From Parapristionchus giblindavisi (lineage: Eukaryota; Nematoda; Chromadorea; Rhabditida; Diplogasteridae), in the NCBI GenBank assembly GCA_943737045.1, contig CALSFV010000211.1, positions 558,001 to 622,000 of the forward strand: DNA of 64,000 nucleotides. The letters run 5' to 3'. Made by a program: the position numbers and the translations under genes. The stretch's first letter is position 1, and every line of letters begins with the position of its first letter. Below the pieces are notes generated by a model that did not search any database, was not told the origin of the DNA, and saw nothing but the letters and a program-made list of their open reading frames with translations. Below, one piece after another: positions 1 to 14,400 of this stretch.

Positions 1-101
1 TTTGATCTGTCGCAATCACACTTTTTGTACTTTGCTCTCACTGTTTTGTAGTTTGTATTCTGTTTTTTTATAAATACACAAAATTTTTGTTTACTACTCA
101 C

Positions 102-3100
102 CTTCGAGGTCTTGCAGCTCTCGCAGAACCCGTAGACCGTGGCGAGCACATAGAAGGGCGTCCACAGTATCGTGAACGTCCCCAAGATTACGGTAATGGT
201 CCTGAGTGCCTTGCGGGCGCGATTCTCACTCCGCGACTTGTATTCCTGAATCAGGATTGATCTTTGATCTTTGATCTTTGATCTTTGATATTTACCTTCT
301 TGGCTTGATTACCGCGTTTCCGTCCACTTCGACTCTTCAATGCAGTCAGCATTCTCCACATGCGGCCCTCCTTTCTCTGACTACCAGTGTGCGACACGGC
401 GATGGTTGGAATTGAATTTTTGCTGCAATTTTAAAATAATGATTTTCTAAAATTTATTTTAATCCAATATTTTACAGACGCTTCATGAATTTTAACTCTT
501 TCATCTTTGATTTCCCAATATCTGTATTATTATATGTATGGTCCCTCGCAAAAAAATATTCGCAATGGTTAGAAAAATAACGTGTTTATCTCTTATATAA
601 TGACTAGTAAAGGTTAAAAAGGCGTGTGATATCAATCTCATATAGAGATGAAGTTCACGCCAACCTTATAAAGATCATTCGGTGGCATAACATAACATGA
701 TGTCACGACGAAAAAGTCACTCTTGCCTACACCATCAACAGACAAGGATGTAAAAATGTAATACTGTAATTTACTTGCTACAGTTCTTTTCGTTTCTTCT
801 TATTTCATCGCACCGACTATCAATGATTTAAGTTTTAATTTGACTGGTAAATTGTATGGTATGATAAATCGAATCCCATTTACACTGAGTATAATATCAT
901 CATCAAGCACCAGACAAGATCGTCAGAACAAATTTCAGAGGTTGGGATAGCGAGAGATCGTCTTGTTAACGAGAGAATAGGACAACCAAAGTATTTTTTG
1001 GTACAATGCCAAATAATAACTTAATAAGCTGAAATGCCATACCTAATACTGGTAACGATGACATGGTTGTTGTTAGGGGCGACGTTGCCCGCACTTCCTC
1101 GCTGAACTATCGGAGGATGTGAGGAGTGCCGTCGAGGAGTTGTGGCCTTAATTGAGTTAAGTTACGGTAAGCTAAGTTAAGCTAAGTTAAGTTAGGCAAA
1201 GTTAAGTTAGACAAAGTTAAGTTAGGCAAAGTTAGGCTTAACCCATTCTGAGGAGCCACAATGATGTCATCTCTTATAAAATAGATAATAAATTGTGTGC
1301 ACGCACTCTCGACTTCTCGCAACGATAACTTTTTTTTAAATTTCATGTATAAAGCAAATTAGAAACTGTGATTTTTTAAAGAAATATATCCACTTCGTTT
1401 TATTTGGAATGTTGCGAAAAGAAGTGTTCACGTGAAATATCTAGAAAAGCAAAGATTTTGAATTTGCTTTATCTATGATTTTAGTTCGAGATTTCTCGAG
1501 AGTGATCTCTGCATTTTAATTTTTTAAATGTTTTTTTTAAATGTTTTGGATATCAGATGCCTTAACCTTAACTCTCCCTAAGTAAGTGTACGTATCCTTA
1601 ATTAAAGGTGGACTCCCGCGAATATTTTCATGAGCAAACTGTGAAGACAGAAAGTTGGCAAAAGCTATTCTATAATACATACCCTACATTATTTAGTTTA
1701 TTCTAATAATTCAGCTTATTGATCGCTAGAATCATGAATGAATCATGCTTGCAATCGCAGGCAAAGTCGCGCTTTTTGAAAATAGGAAAGTTTGGCAATA
1801 GGATTCGAACCCGCGGCCATGCGATATCTAGTCAGAAGTTTTACCACTACGCTAAGGGATTGATGAGTGATCACTCTGTCTAATTGCATATCAATTTACA
1901 CTTGCATAAGCGAGATGAAACATATTTGCATGAACATTCGCGGGTCTCCACCTTTAATCCTTATTAAGATTAAGTCTCTTATGTCTTACCACAGTGGAAG
2001 CTCGCATTCTCCTCAGCGATTTCCGCTCTTCCCTTCTGTCATGCGCGATCGACTTGAGCGTGTTCGGTGATGTCATACGATCAGGCGACTGCGAGACGGT
2101 AGTTGGTACGGCAGCGACTACGGTAGGAGGGGTCGGAGTCGAGGGGGATACGGTAGGCGGCTCGGAGAATACGGTGACTATCTCTTCGTCCTGAGACGGC
2201 GTGGTGGCCTTTGGTGATGGTTGGAATGGATCGATAATGAAGTTGCCCTCCTGATCTACGCCCAGTTGGTTGTGGAAATCGGGAGGAATGAAGGTGTGGA
2301 AGGTGGCGGATTTGGGCGGCGGAGACTGTAGAAGAGCCGTTTTCTGAAAGAATTAACGTTATTTCATACAAATTCGTGCATTTTTGGGCTTAAATTCACA
2401 CCCCGGGCTACTTCGAAACTCGCCGCTCTGACAATACTCTCTCGTTTTCTTTGTCTACGAGAGAGCGTTGCTAGAGCGTAGAGTAAAAATAGCTCGGATG
2501 TGCATTTAAAAATGAAATGAAAAGCTATGAAGCGGCTACGAAACGGAAATGTAAGCCCAAACTACAGTGTAGTTTGATCTCTGATCTTTGATCTTTGGTA
2601 CCCTGGATTGTCGCTTGCTCGACAGCCTTCGGAAGGCGTCGTCGAGGCTGAGCATCGACGATATGCTGCCCTCGTCGATGAACGGAATGCGCAGATCCGG
2701 CGAGAAGTTAGCCTCGTTCGTCGTCTGAATCATCGTGATACTCAGCCATGCACGATACTCAGTCTCGGCCCCGATCAGCTACGCAGCCAAATCAAGTCAA
2801 TAGCGATAAAATGATAAGAATAAGCCTTGCTTTGCGAAAAAAAATAATCGATTTCTAATCAAAGAAAAATCGATAAACAGTGGAAAAAGCAATCGATATT
2901 TGATTATTTACCTCGGTTTCTTCGGTCTCCGACGCTTCTGATTCGCAATATGGCGCCGTGCTCTCCCTTTCAATCACCGACGATGGTTCCTGGTGGATGT
3001 TACGATGCACCTCGGGCGGTGGAGATCTGAACTTTGATCTTTGATCTTTGATCTTCCGATCTCTACCGTACCTTGGGCATTCCTGCAGCGTACTGTAGAC

Positions 3101-6100
3101 CTTGCCGCCCTTCTTCTTCCTGTTCATGAATATGCACCGTTCGGGAATCCTCTCGATGATCTCTTCGTAGACCGGATTGTCGTGCACGACGCGTTCGCGT
3201 ACGCGTCGCGGTTCCGGCTCGTCCGTCAGTGTACCGTAATCTAAAGGTATACTGTAACCATAACACGGACACGGATCACGAACTGAATCCTCCTTTGGGT
3301 ATACTGTAGCTGCGTCGCATCATCGGTATCACGCCGCCACTCTTCTGGGCCATGCTGTGTTTCTTGACTAGCGAGGTGGCGGCCCCTGGCGGATTAGCGA
3401 CGGCCACTGGCTGGCTAGTGGCCACTGCTGGCTGGGATGGGCTGGCCTGTGGCGAGTGAGCGGCCAAGTTGTTGCTCGTCAGATGGTTGTTGTTCGTGTG
3501 AGCAGCGACTGTGAGACTGACCTAAATAGTATTTAAATAGTTAATTAATTAATTAAATACTTATTTAAATAAAACCCCATGTCAGTTTTAAGATGAGACC
3601 GTAGTTTGTCGCTTTTGTTTTCCACGAGAGAGTCTGGTCAGAGCGAGGAATTGTATTTATTTATTTACTATTTATTTATTTATTTATTTATCCGTCTGTT
3701 AAAACATGAATGATGAAGAGTAAAAAAAGATAATTGCAAATTATCGCTCACTTTTTGATATGTTTCAACTGTGATTTATAGTTTAAATGCATTTCAATCC
3801 TTAATGGTTCTCAGATTTTTGTGTCAAAGAAAAAGAAACATTTGCTACTATCTTCCATTTTATCTGATCATATGGGAATTCATCGAAATCGCTAATAAAA
3901 TCTGTTATATGACTATTTTAAAGCGACACCTGAGCTAATTTGAAACACTCCACTCTGACAACCCTCTCCCCTTTATCTGTGTACGAGAGAGCGTTGCCAG
4001 AGCGGAGAGTAAAAATAGCTCGACGTGTGCCTTTAATGTTTTTTACTCTCCGGCTACACCATCTCAAAGAGAAGAGTAGTGCATATGTCCAACACGGGGA
4101 GTTTAAAATACTCCGGGTTGCTCGTTTCAGGGTGGTGCATACCTTGGGTGTGGCAGCAACAGTAGCCAGAGATGGAGGCGGCACCATTGAGACTTCGTGA
4201 TTGCGTGTGCATCTGCAATTTTTATTTAGTTTAATATAAACTTTTTAATATTTAAAAAAAAAAACTATTTGCCAAATCCCATATATTCTTCAATTTACAA
4301 TATATATATTTATATACCCATCCTGGAAAATGGATGATTGCAACTGTGGCTTTTGAATTTTTATTTTTCGCGCGCTTTATTTTATGTGTACCTCGCTTAC
4401 TTTATTTCAATTTTTAATGTTTTTGTTCATTGTTTCTCGAATTTATAATGTGGTTGAAAATTCGTCATTTGAAAGCTACCTTAAACCCATCAATTTTCGA
4501 TCTAGTGAGATTTGTGCTATAATTACATTTTAATAGCAAAGGAATTGATGATCCAGGATGGTTAGTTGCAAAAAGTGTCAATGAAACTCACGATTAAGAT
4601 TTTGAGACACGAAAAATGCTCATACGCATCGAATAATTGCGGATCATTGGATGATTTAATCGCTGATCAGAAGACGAAGAAGATGAAGAGAATTATACCC
4701 CTTGTATGGGACCTCAGCACGCCCAGACTAATCTGTCGCTTAAAGGGAGAGTAACCTCGCTCAATGAACCCCTTCAACCCGTGTTATCTCTCACATGGAT
4801 AGTTAGTGATACTGTATTGATACCACACAATGCATGAAAAAGGGACAAGTTCCCACAGGAATTGAACTTGCGATAACTCGGCCTCAAGCGAAGGCTCTTA
4901 CCGACTGAGCTATTTAGCCACTTGACAGAGATGGATATAAACGATATAATCAAGGGGCAGTTCGTTTCAAATTGAGAATGTAAATTAATACAAAAGATGA
5001 GACAGCGCAAGGAATCGAACCAGAGATTCCTGTTAATGAAGAACAAGATTCTTACCAACTGAGCTAAGGGTGCACAGTTCAAGTGATAACCATGGCAGAC
5101 TATGTTCTCAATGTAGATTCTTTGCGAGATTTCCATCTCACTTATTTACAACAGAACAATTATACTTGTGTATTATTGGTTTCATATACTTGAAAATATA
5201 CAACACGAAAGTGGAATAACCTCAACAATAATCGAAAGAATGTACATCTCTTAATGATCTTATTTAGTAGATTTCTCTCTCCTTCTACGCTCAACCATGA
5301 TCTTCGTGTACATTTAATTCCATGTATAAATAACACATACTGTACCTTTGGGACATCATTTATTATTCTTTACAAAACAATCAATAATGAAGATGAACAT
5401 TCAAATATAATTAAGGCAATTGAAGAAGATACTGGAACACAATGAAAGTATAATCGCAAATATTCATACTTTAAATCAAATACTATGAAACCACAATGGC
5501 ATACTTTTGTGATTGCTTTCCTTAGTTATTTATTTATTTATTTATCGTACACCGCAAAGGTGTTTCAACAAGTACAGAATGTTCGAGTGCAAGAAAAAAA
5601 TATGTGAGAGAATAAAAATTATTAAAAGAGAGGTGGATGGGGATGGGGGGGGGAAGGTGAGAGATCAATTGATCACGCCTTCTGCTACAGTCAGGAAGAG
5701 TGAAGAGGGGAGGAGCCTCTTGTGCGGTGGAGCAGCCGCAAATCCAATGTATATCGTATTGGATCTCTGAGTGAGCAGGGAGGGAGAGATCAAAGATCAA
5801 GTCGACCGGGAAGATGGGACGGGGATTACAAATTTGGGACAGCAACACCTAGTTTATTCGGAAGATCAGGGAAAAGAATTAGATGACGTTTAATACAAGG
5901 GATCGACAATTTAGGGTCACAAATTGTATGCAGTTTATTCAAAAATCGGGATGATCTATGGGAGAATGATGCTTTTAGGTTTTCTCTATTGGACTTGGGG
6001 ATGTGGAGAACAAAAGCATTGATCATGCACTAATTTTCAGTGATTTTACATGGAATGACAGAATCGATGCATGATCACGGATAATCGATGAATGATTCGA

Positions 6101-8390
6101 GTATTTTCCATGCTTGATCGTGCCATTAATTGCACGAACTTTACTGGAATCATCCATGGATTCAAACATCTGTGTTTTTATTCATTTTCAGTTACTGTTC
6201 CTCATGAGTATATGGAGAAAAAGTAGATAAAAAGTAAGTTACATTTCGCGCATTACTTACTACAATATTACCACGCAAAACCGGAGACCTACTTATTTAA
6301 TCCCTCCAATTGATCTTCTCTCTTGAGACCTCCATCCTCTTGTCGAATGTAGACGCATCCGATTTGATCTGCAACTACTTTATGATTATTGATTGTAATT
6401 TTAATTTTTCAGTAATTTCATGTAATTTCTCGGCAATACCTAGTTTAATTTGCTACATCATCTACATATACAGCTAATAATAACATACATGGACAAATCT
6501 ATTAAGGCCCATTATACTACCAATCTTATCAAATATATGTCTTTAATACCTCGCATTCTACTATTCACAATCAGTAACATATGGATTAAAGTACTACAAT
6601 GAATATTGGTGCTATGACGACCAGTATTGTGACTAACTATTGCCATATCATTACTATTAATCAACACATGCGGATAGTACAGAGTGAACTAGTTTCAGCT
6701 AAAACCAACAAGAAGATCAGCGAGTATCAAATCGAAACAGAAAGGAAGAATATAGGAGAAACGTTATACTAAAGCGTTAATTAGATGGAAATAGGAGCAC
6801 GTAACTGCCGGTCCAGTGCAAAAGTTTAGCATAAAAGTGAAGAATAAGGCCCTTTCCTTCGTGTTTAGTTTATTTTTCACATGATCCGGTGTTTTGGAGT
6901 AGTGCCGAAATAGGACAGAGTGGTTTGGCGAAGCAATGAAGGGGGAAGGTAAATAATCACTATTGAAATAAGTAAAAGCATTGGAAATATCAAGAAGTCC
7001 AAGAAGGACAGGGTCAGTTACAACCTACAAGACCTACCTAATTATATTTATTCGCAGATTTTTAAAGAGTAACGAACCTCATAAGATGTTCTTGGCAACA
7101 TGAGACCATTATGCCTTCAATTTAACTCGCAGAACGATTGAGAGAGATGCCGAAGTTCTCAAACTGAAAATGCATAATTGAAACGGGGAAAAGTCAACAA
7201 AAGAACATGTATATACCAACGTTTTACCAATGGGCAGCGTAGAAACTGAACTATTGATGGTATGTACACGTTTTACAACAAGGAAAACGAAAATAAACAT
7301 AAAAAGATGAGCATAAACGTAAAAATATTCAGCTAGCGAAATGAGTTGGCAAATTGCCAAAAAAGATGTACGCTGAACGAAAACTACTCTCTCACTGGCT
7401 CTCCGTGCGGGAGATAATTTGCTCCGAAGGGTCCATTTTCTTTGGGCATTTTTCATACTGTTTTTGACCGAGGTTACTCTCCCTTTAATGGCAACCATTC
7501 CCTCCCCAATGGTTTTGTGCTTGATAAAGGTCATTAAACAAAAAAACAACGCATCGAAAATAAGCTATGCTAGTGCAGATACCATAATATCAAACTAGCT
7601 ATTTATTATCAATAACACAGTATTCTGGTCCAAGCCATTTTTCTTCCAAAGCAAGACAAAGGAGAGACCATTGTATTCGAGAGAGTTTGTATGTTGAGCG
7701 GTCGTTCTTGCTTTGAAAGTCATGAGAACGCTGTGATAACAACGCAAGAAAACAAATAAATTAATAAATTAAATTAATAAATAAATAAACCCACTTGGTA
7801 CTCTCGCTGGTATCGACTGGACTATCAGAGCTACTCCGACCGGCATCAGATGTCCTCAGGGACTGCTCTGGCTGTGGAATGGGACGACGGAGATTCGTCA
7901 GAATCGCCAGTCGTTTCGTCTTCTGGAAAAAAGATATTTTATGGTATTGTTTATGATGTTGTTTCACATAATCCTCTTTCCTTATGAAATGTCTTCACTT
8001 TTGTCCTTCTTTAAAATGTATGGTAAATAAATTAATTTATTATGTCTCGCAGAAGTCAGAGCATTGTTTTGGGTGAATTTAAAACTAGAAACATTTTTTT
8101 TAAATTTGACAAACGGACTCCCGTTATTTTACTTTTCAGATACTCATGGCTTTAATTTTGTTCATATTTGAGAATATTCCCGTATATTTATGTAAATAAA
8201 TATTTATTTAAATTGTATTTATTTAAATAATTGTATTTATTTAAATAAATAACCTTAACCTCAGTCATTCAGTATTCTAATACAATCTCGTCGTCGTCTT
8301 TGTTACTACTTCTCTTCTCTTCAGAGGAGGAGAAGGGGGATACAACAATTCGATTTGCTTCCATTTACGCGCCCTTATCACGCTCCCTCT

Positions 8391-8459
<69 letters not shown>

Positions 8460-11400
8460 CCTCCCTCCCTCTCTCTCTCTCTCTCTCTCTCTTTCTCCCT
8501 CTATCTCCCTCTCCTTATTCTCTCCCTCTCCCTTTCCATAACTTGTCACTACTCATCAATCTCCACTTGTATTCCTAGGAAGTATACAGAGATGGAGGGA
8601 GTGAGAAGGTGCCCTATGATTATATCTCATAGAGAATATCAACACTCCGAGTTGATTCAAACACCCAGAGTTAAGTTCACTCTGCGCTCTGACAACGCTC
8701 TCTCATAGACAGATAACGCGAGAGAGCATTGCCAGAGTGGAAAGTTTCAACTTACTTCGGATGCGCCTTTAACTTACAATATATTCACATTCAAGAGATG
8801 AATTGATCCGTGCACAGATAAAATTTTTGGAAAGGAAAAGGTGAAGAAAAGGTTTATTTTCAGAACTTTCGAAGAGCATAAGAACAGTATATCAGAAATC
8901 GAGTTTCACACTTTACAAGAGGATTTTATGCAAATAATTGAGGAAGAAAAAAGAAGATATTGCTAATTTAAGTGAATTTGCTGAGAGGGAAAGGGAGAGA
9001 TTCAAGATATAAACATTTAGCGAATGACTGAAGTAGTTATCCTAGTTCATCCCACAACAAGGAACTTTTGTTGACATCCAATATCTGAGCTGATCATAGA
9101 ACATTGGTAAATCGGATTGCCAGTTGGTAAACTATTTTCGGGTTGGATCTGTTCCCCAATTAGTTAACCCCGAAACAAAATATTCAAATTATGCAAACAT
9201 TCACTCACGGCAAATTCTCTTACAAGGGAACGTTTCCAACTTGTCCTGGCCATATGAGATTGCAAAAGCATGAATAGAATCAGTTTTCGATGCTGATTAC
9301 GAATCCGCTTTCAAACGTTGCCCAATCGAGCTGAGCTTCGAGAAATCGATATTGAAAATCTTCTAGTTGTTTCGGAAATTAGTGTGGATTTCTACACAAA
9401 TCATCGTAATGAGTTCATGAACTCATTTATAAATTATCCAAACAACTGCTGGTGTGGTTTAGTAGATAAGGTAGATAAGATGTGAATTTTCGAGTCAATT
9501 ATTCGAATTTCAATATCGATTTTCTCGAAGCTCAGCTCGATTGGGCAACGTTTGAAAGCGGATTCGTAATCAGCATCGAAAACTGATTCTATTCATGTTA
9601 TTGCCATCTCATATGGCAAGGACAAGTTGGGAACGTTCCCTTGTTAGATATGGGTTATCTAACTCTTCTGCCCTAGAGAAAGGTTAGCTTGCTCCAAACT
9701 CTCTCAAAAATACACGTTGGAAAGTACTCTCTCGCTCGAGATAGTAACGGGGACTAGAGTAAGCTAACCAAGTTATCTCACATATGAGATAACCTTTGCC
9801 TAATTGTCGCATGTTAGATAACCTATGACTCAAATATGAGAGAGTTTGCCGTCAGTGATTGAATGCCCGCTCTGCAGCTCTCTAACTATTAGGTACTGTG
9901 TCACTTTCAAAGCGCGCTTGATACAAAATGCTATACCAATCAGTTGTTTCCCGCTTTTCCAATTATTTTCCCAAACCCGTAACTGGTTAACCAATCCCGT
10001 AGGTGATAACCAATCCCGCAACTGGTTAACCAATCCCGCAACTGGTTAACCAATCCCGTACCTGTTCGCTCTTCTCGGCCAGCTTCTTGGCTGCTCGGTA
10101 TATGCCCCAGTACAGATACAGCATGACGAAGAGCGTCGACCAGTAATACGATATGTACATTCCTGCAACAAATTATATTGGCGCCAAACTTAGAATTCGA
10201 ATTTTGCCGCCAAATTTCAAATTTGAAATTCCCGCTCACCCATATTCAGGAAGGGATTGGTCATGAACTGGACGTAGCACTCGTCGTGCTTCAGAATCCT
10301 CCCGGTGCCCGTGAACGTGCCGTAGCCAAAGATCGATAGTGTGAACAGGATACTCGGAATCTTCAAAATACTAGATTTTGGCGCGAAAATCGTTTGAACT
10401 TGAATCTTGAGTACTGTATTATCTTCATTTGTGATGGTAGATTTCTAGGTGAGACCAGTGAAGTAATGAAGGATTATTGATTTATTTATTCGCAGAGTAT
10501 ACCTTTTAATTACCCAAGTCTGTGGTTATCCCTGCACTGATGATGAGACGTTAGTCTCGAAACGTCTGCGAATAAATAATTCAATGATCCTTCATTACTT
10601 CACTGGTCTCACATGGAAATTCATACCGTTTGAATTTGAATATTTCAAAATAATCGATACTACCGTACCACCCATATCGTAATGATGATCAGTCGAACGC
10701 GTGATGGCGTCCGCCAGTTACGGTAGGCCGCCGGTATCTTGACCGAACAGTATCTGAAAGAACAAGATGATCTTTGATCTTTGATCTTTGGACTTTGATG
10801 TTTGATCTTTGGCAAGTGATGAATGGCCCTAAATCTAATGAAATCTGTGGTCCCTGAGGGGGGAAGGAATAAGTTTACTCCGACTTGTTGATATATCCCA
10901 TATCTCTCAAGCACAAACCAACCATGGAAAAGATCCCCAAGGAAAACTTCTTCTCTCCTCTCCTTCTCTCCCTCTCTCTCTCTCTCCCTCTCTCTCCCTC
11001 TCCCTCTCCCTCTCCCTCTCCCTCTCCTTCGAGTTCGCGCCCCCGGTTTCATCCCATCATCTAGATTGATCGACGACATCTTCTTATGAGAGAAAGAGGC
11101 GAAAAATATGATAAGACGTAGAGGAGGCTTTTTGTTGAAAGGAAGCGATTGTAGTTAAAAGTTGATCTATTACTAGTAAAATACTATTAAAATGAGCGTA
11201 AAAAACGAAAAAAATAAAATTTCTTTGGTTTTTAGTTCGGTTAAAGTGCATGGCACCCATTATCTTATAGTATTTTTAAAGAGAAAAGGGCATATCGATA
11301 TTAATCCTACTGCTTAATTAATGCTTTTTGGGGCATATGTGAATTTTTTCTCTTAATTGAACTAGATATAGAAAACAATGGAATAAATTGTAAAAAAAAC

Positions 11401-14400
11401 TCATTTTTTGCACCGCATAAAATATATTATTAAATGCAATCACATAACAATGTAGATAATCAAATCAGTATAATGATGTAAAATAAAGAATATGGGACAT
11501 ATGAAAAAGTGTGTTCTGTCTTCTGTTCACAACCCCTGAGAGATACCCTTGGATCAGTGATGGTCTATCAATATCCCAGGTCCTTCAAATGCGTGTGGGT
11601 ACCTAAATTTTGCGTCAAAAACGCGTGTGGGTAACCCGATTTTGAGATAAAAACCCCAAAATCGTGAAAATTTCAAGAAAAATTTATGGTCCAATTTTGC
11701 GGGTGGGTAACCATGAAAGGCACATGTTTGCGGGTGGGTCTATCCCATGGGATAACCATAGGCCATGTCTGCCTTGGATACTCGGAATCCAGAGAGAGAC
11801 TTTTGATTCATGGTTTATATCCCTTAAAATTGTCTAAAAAAACGCTAAAATCTCTTGATTTCTCGACGCGATTAACCAAATGTGGATAACTCTATTATAG
11901 ATGTGCGTATACACGAAACGATGGGATGATGATATCAAAGGAGTACGACTTTCCTAGTACATTACGATCAGTCTCTTATTCTTCCTATTCTTACTCTTCA
12001 TACTCTGGTAATTCGATCATAATCTGTATACCGTGATATTATACATACATAACAGGAAATAGGGATGACATGAGGAGATTATGGATGTCCGTCGCTAGGA
12101 TAGCGATATCGGTATGTGTTTTGGGAGTGCAGTCTCCGCAATTTTAGGGGGGGGGGCAATAATTTGGTCGAACATTTTTGGGTGCCTAAAATTTGGCTAC
12201 CAGACAAGCCCCACTTTTAAGTTGAGTCAATAATTTGGTGATTAAGCCAATAATTTGGTTTTGACTCAACTAAAAGTGGGGCTTGTCTGGTAGCCAAATT
12301 TTAGGGTCAATTTTTACGGTCCACCAAATTATTGACCCCACTCCGACCCCAAATTATTGGCCCTCCTAAAATTGCGGAGGTGGTAGTATCTTATAATTGG
12401 TCAATGTAAAGGCTATTCAAGGTACACGAAGTCCTTCGCTTTTAGACCAGTGATAAGTCAAGGCAATTCATTCGGGCCTAATCTATTCTTCGGTGCTACT
12501 TCACAATATTCCGTCCATTTTGGTCTCTCAAAAATTAATGCTCTCTCACTCGCCTGGCTTTCAAAGACAAATGGCTTGCAGCAGAATACAGTGACTTTAC
12601 CACGTGCTTTTCTCTTGGACCATAAATTATTCATTAAGTGACAGAGTGAGATGTTCGATCAGTGAGAATACTCATGACGCGAGGTTCTCTGCTAAATTTA
12701 TCTGGTTTATCACTCTGACTAATGCTAAAAGGCAGCGAGGTTTTTAGTTGAGAGGCACAAGTCCCCTTTAGGAGACATCCTATGGTAATAGGGGTAGAGG
12801 GAGAGGGAGAGGGAGAGGGAGAGGGAGAGGGAGAGGGAGAGGGAGAAAATCGAATCAGATAAGGGGAAGCGACGACGTCGAATCATAAGTGAGGCAATGT
12901 GGAGAGAGAGAGTGAGAATATTAAGAATTCATACAGTTCGAGAAAGGTCAATTGACTAATACAGTGACAAGTGGCAATTGACAATTGCCAATTACCAATT
13001 GTCAATTGACAATTATCATTTGAAATTGACAATTGACAAATACAGAAGAACATCGCCAAAAGCTATATCATAAGAAGACGAATTCAAACATTTCGGAACA
13101 TTTATCAACACATTTTAGAGTTGCCAGAAGAATATTGCTCGCAAAAATTTCACTACCACGATGACCGGCTTGACAGAGATTCTAGATGATCCGAGCAAAA
13201 ATAAGCGCTCAGGAAGACTGAGACAAGGGAGAATGAAATAAAGAATTTGAAAGAATAAGTAAGAAGACCCCCTTTCATGACACCTCAGATTCAGTGGCGA
13301 CACTGCTTAGCAAATTTTGATAAAGAGATTGATAAAGAATTGACTAATACGCTGCTCGCAAGTGACGAAAATAATAGAAAAAAAAGAGGAGAGTCTAAAA
13401 CAAAGAAAATTTTCCCTGATTTTCTATGCTTTTGACCATTTCGAACTTAAAATAATCAATAACTGATGAGATACTGTACTCATCATCATGTCGTTAATCA
13501 ATCAATCGATAAGTGCAGTAACTAACCGGTCTACGGTAATTCCGAGTACGGTATAGATGGAGGCGAGGCATACGGTATAATCGATCGACAGCCACATATC
13601 GCACAGAAAATCGCCGAAAGCCCATTTCTGTAAATGGTAGTTATTGATCGATTGTTGATCTACCGTCATCTATCGTATACCTGATCGTGCAGGAAGAAGT
13701 GTGTGTAGACAGGGATCCCTTCGAGACCGATGATCTGGAAAGTATTGATTTTAGGAAAGTATTGATTTTTAAAATATTTTTATGATTGAACCCACTGGCC
13801 TCGCCGTCACTCACTACAGTATGGAAATGCAAATTTGTATGAATGATGATCTTTTTTTCAGTTTATAGTTTCGGGCGTTTAAAATTAGCCCGGGGTGTTG
13901 TGCCTTTAATAGTTGCACTTGATGTTGCGATAGCGCTTAGTGTGTTCATTGTGTATTCAGTTTCATCACATGAGAAGATCCACTTTCTCACCTATGAAAA
14001 TAAAGGATGTCAACCTATTAGAAGAGATAGAGATAGAGAGATGGAGAGGGAGAGAGAGAGAAAGAGAGGGAGAGAGAGAGAGAGAGAGAGAGATAGAGGA
14101 GGAGGAGGATCCAAGAGATGGAGACAAAAGTAATGTGGGCAAATTGAAAGATGATCCGCCTTGAACTAGTGCATTTTACAACTTTACAAACTTTAACTTT
14201 GCAAAGTTCAAAATACAAACTACAAAGATCAAAGATCAAATTTCAACAGACCATTCTAATGTTTCCCCGTCTCTCACATAATTTTACCTATTTCTCCGTC
14301 TGTCTTTTTATTTTGCTTTTGCTCGTCCTCACTTCCCCTTCTGAGGTTGTGAGAAAGATAGTGAGGGAGAGAGAGAGAGGAAGAAGGAGAGGGAGAGGGA

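Noticed and set aside
1159..1250. Telomere-like TTAGGC-containing stretch (also 16865-16965, 39120-39235, 45565-45620)
   Set aside because: TTAGGC occurs only sporadically within a degenerate gttaagttagg pattern; it is not a hexamer array and not a convincing interstitial telomere.
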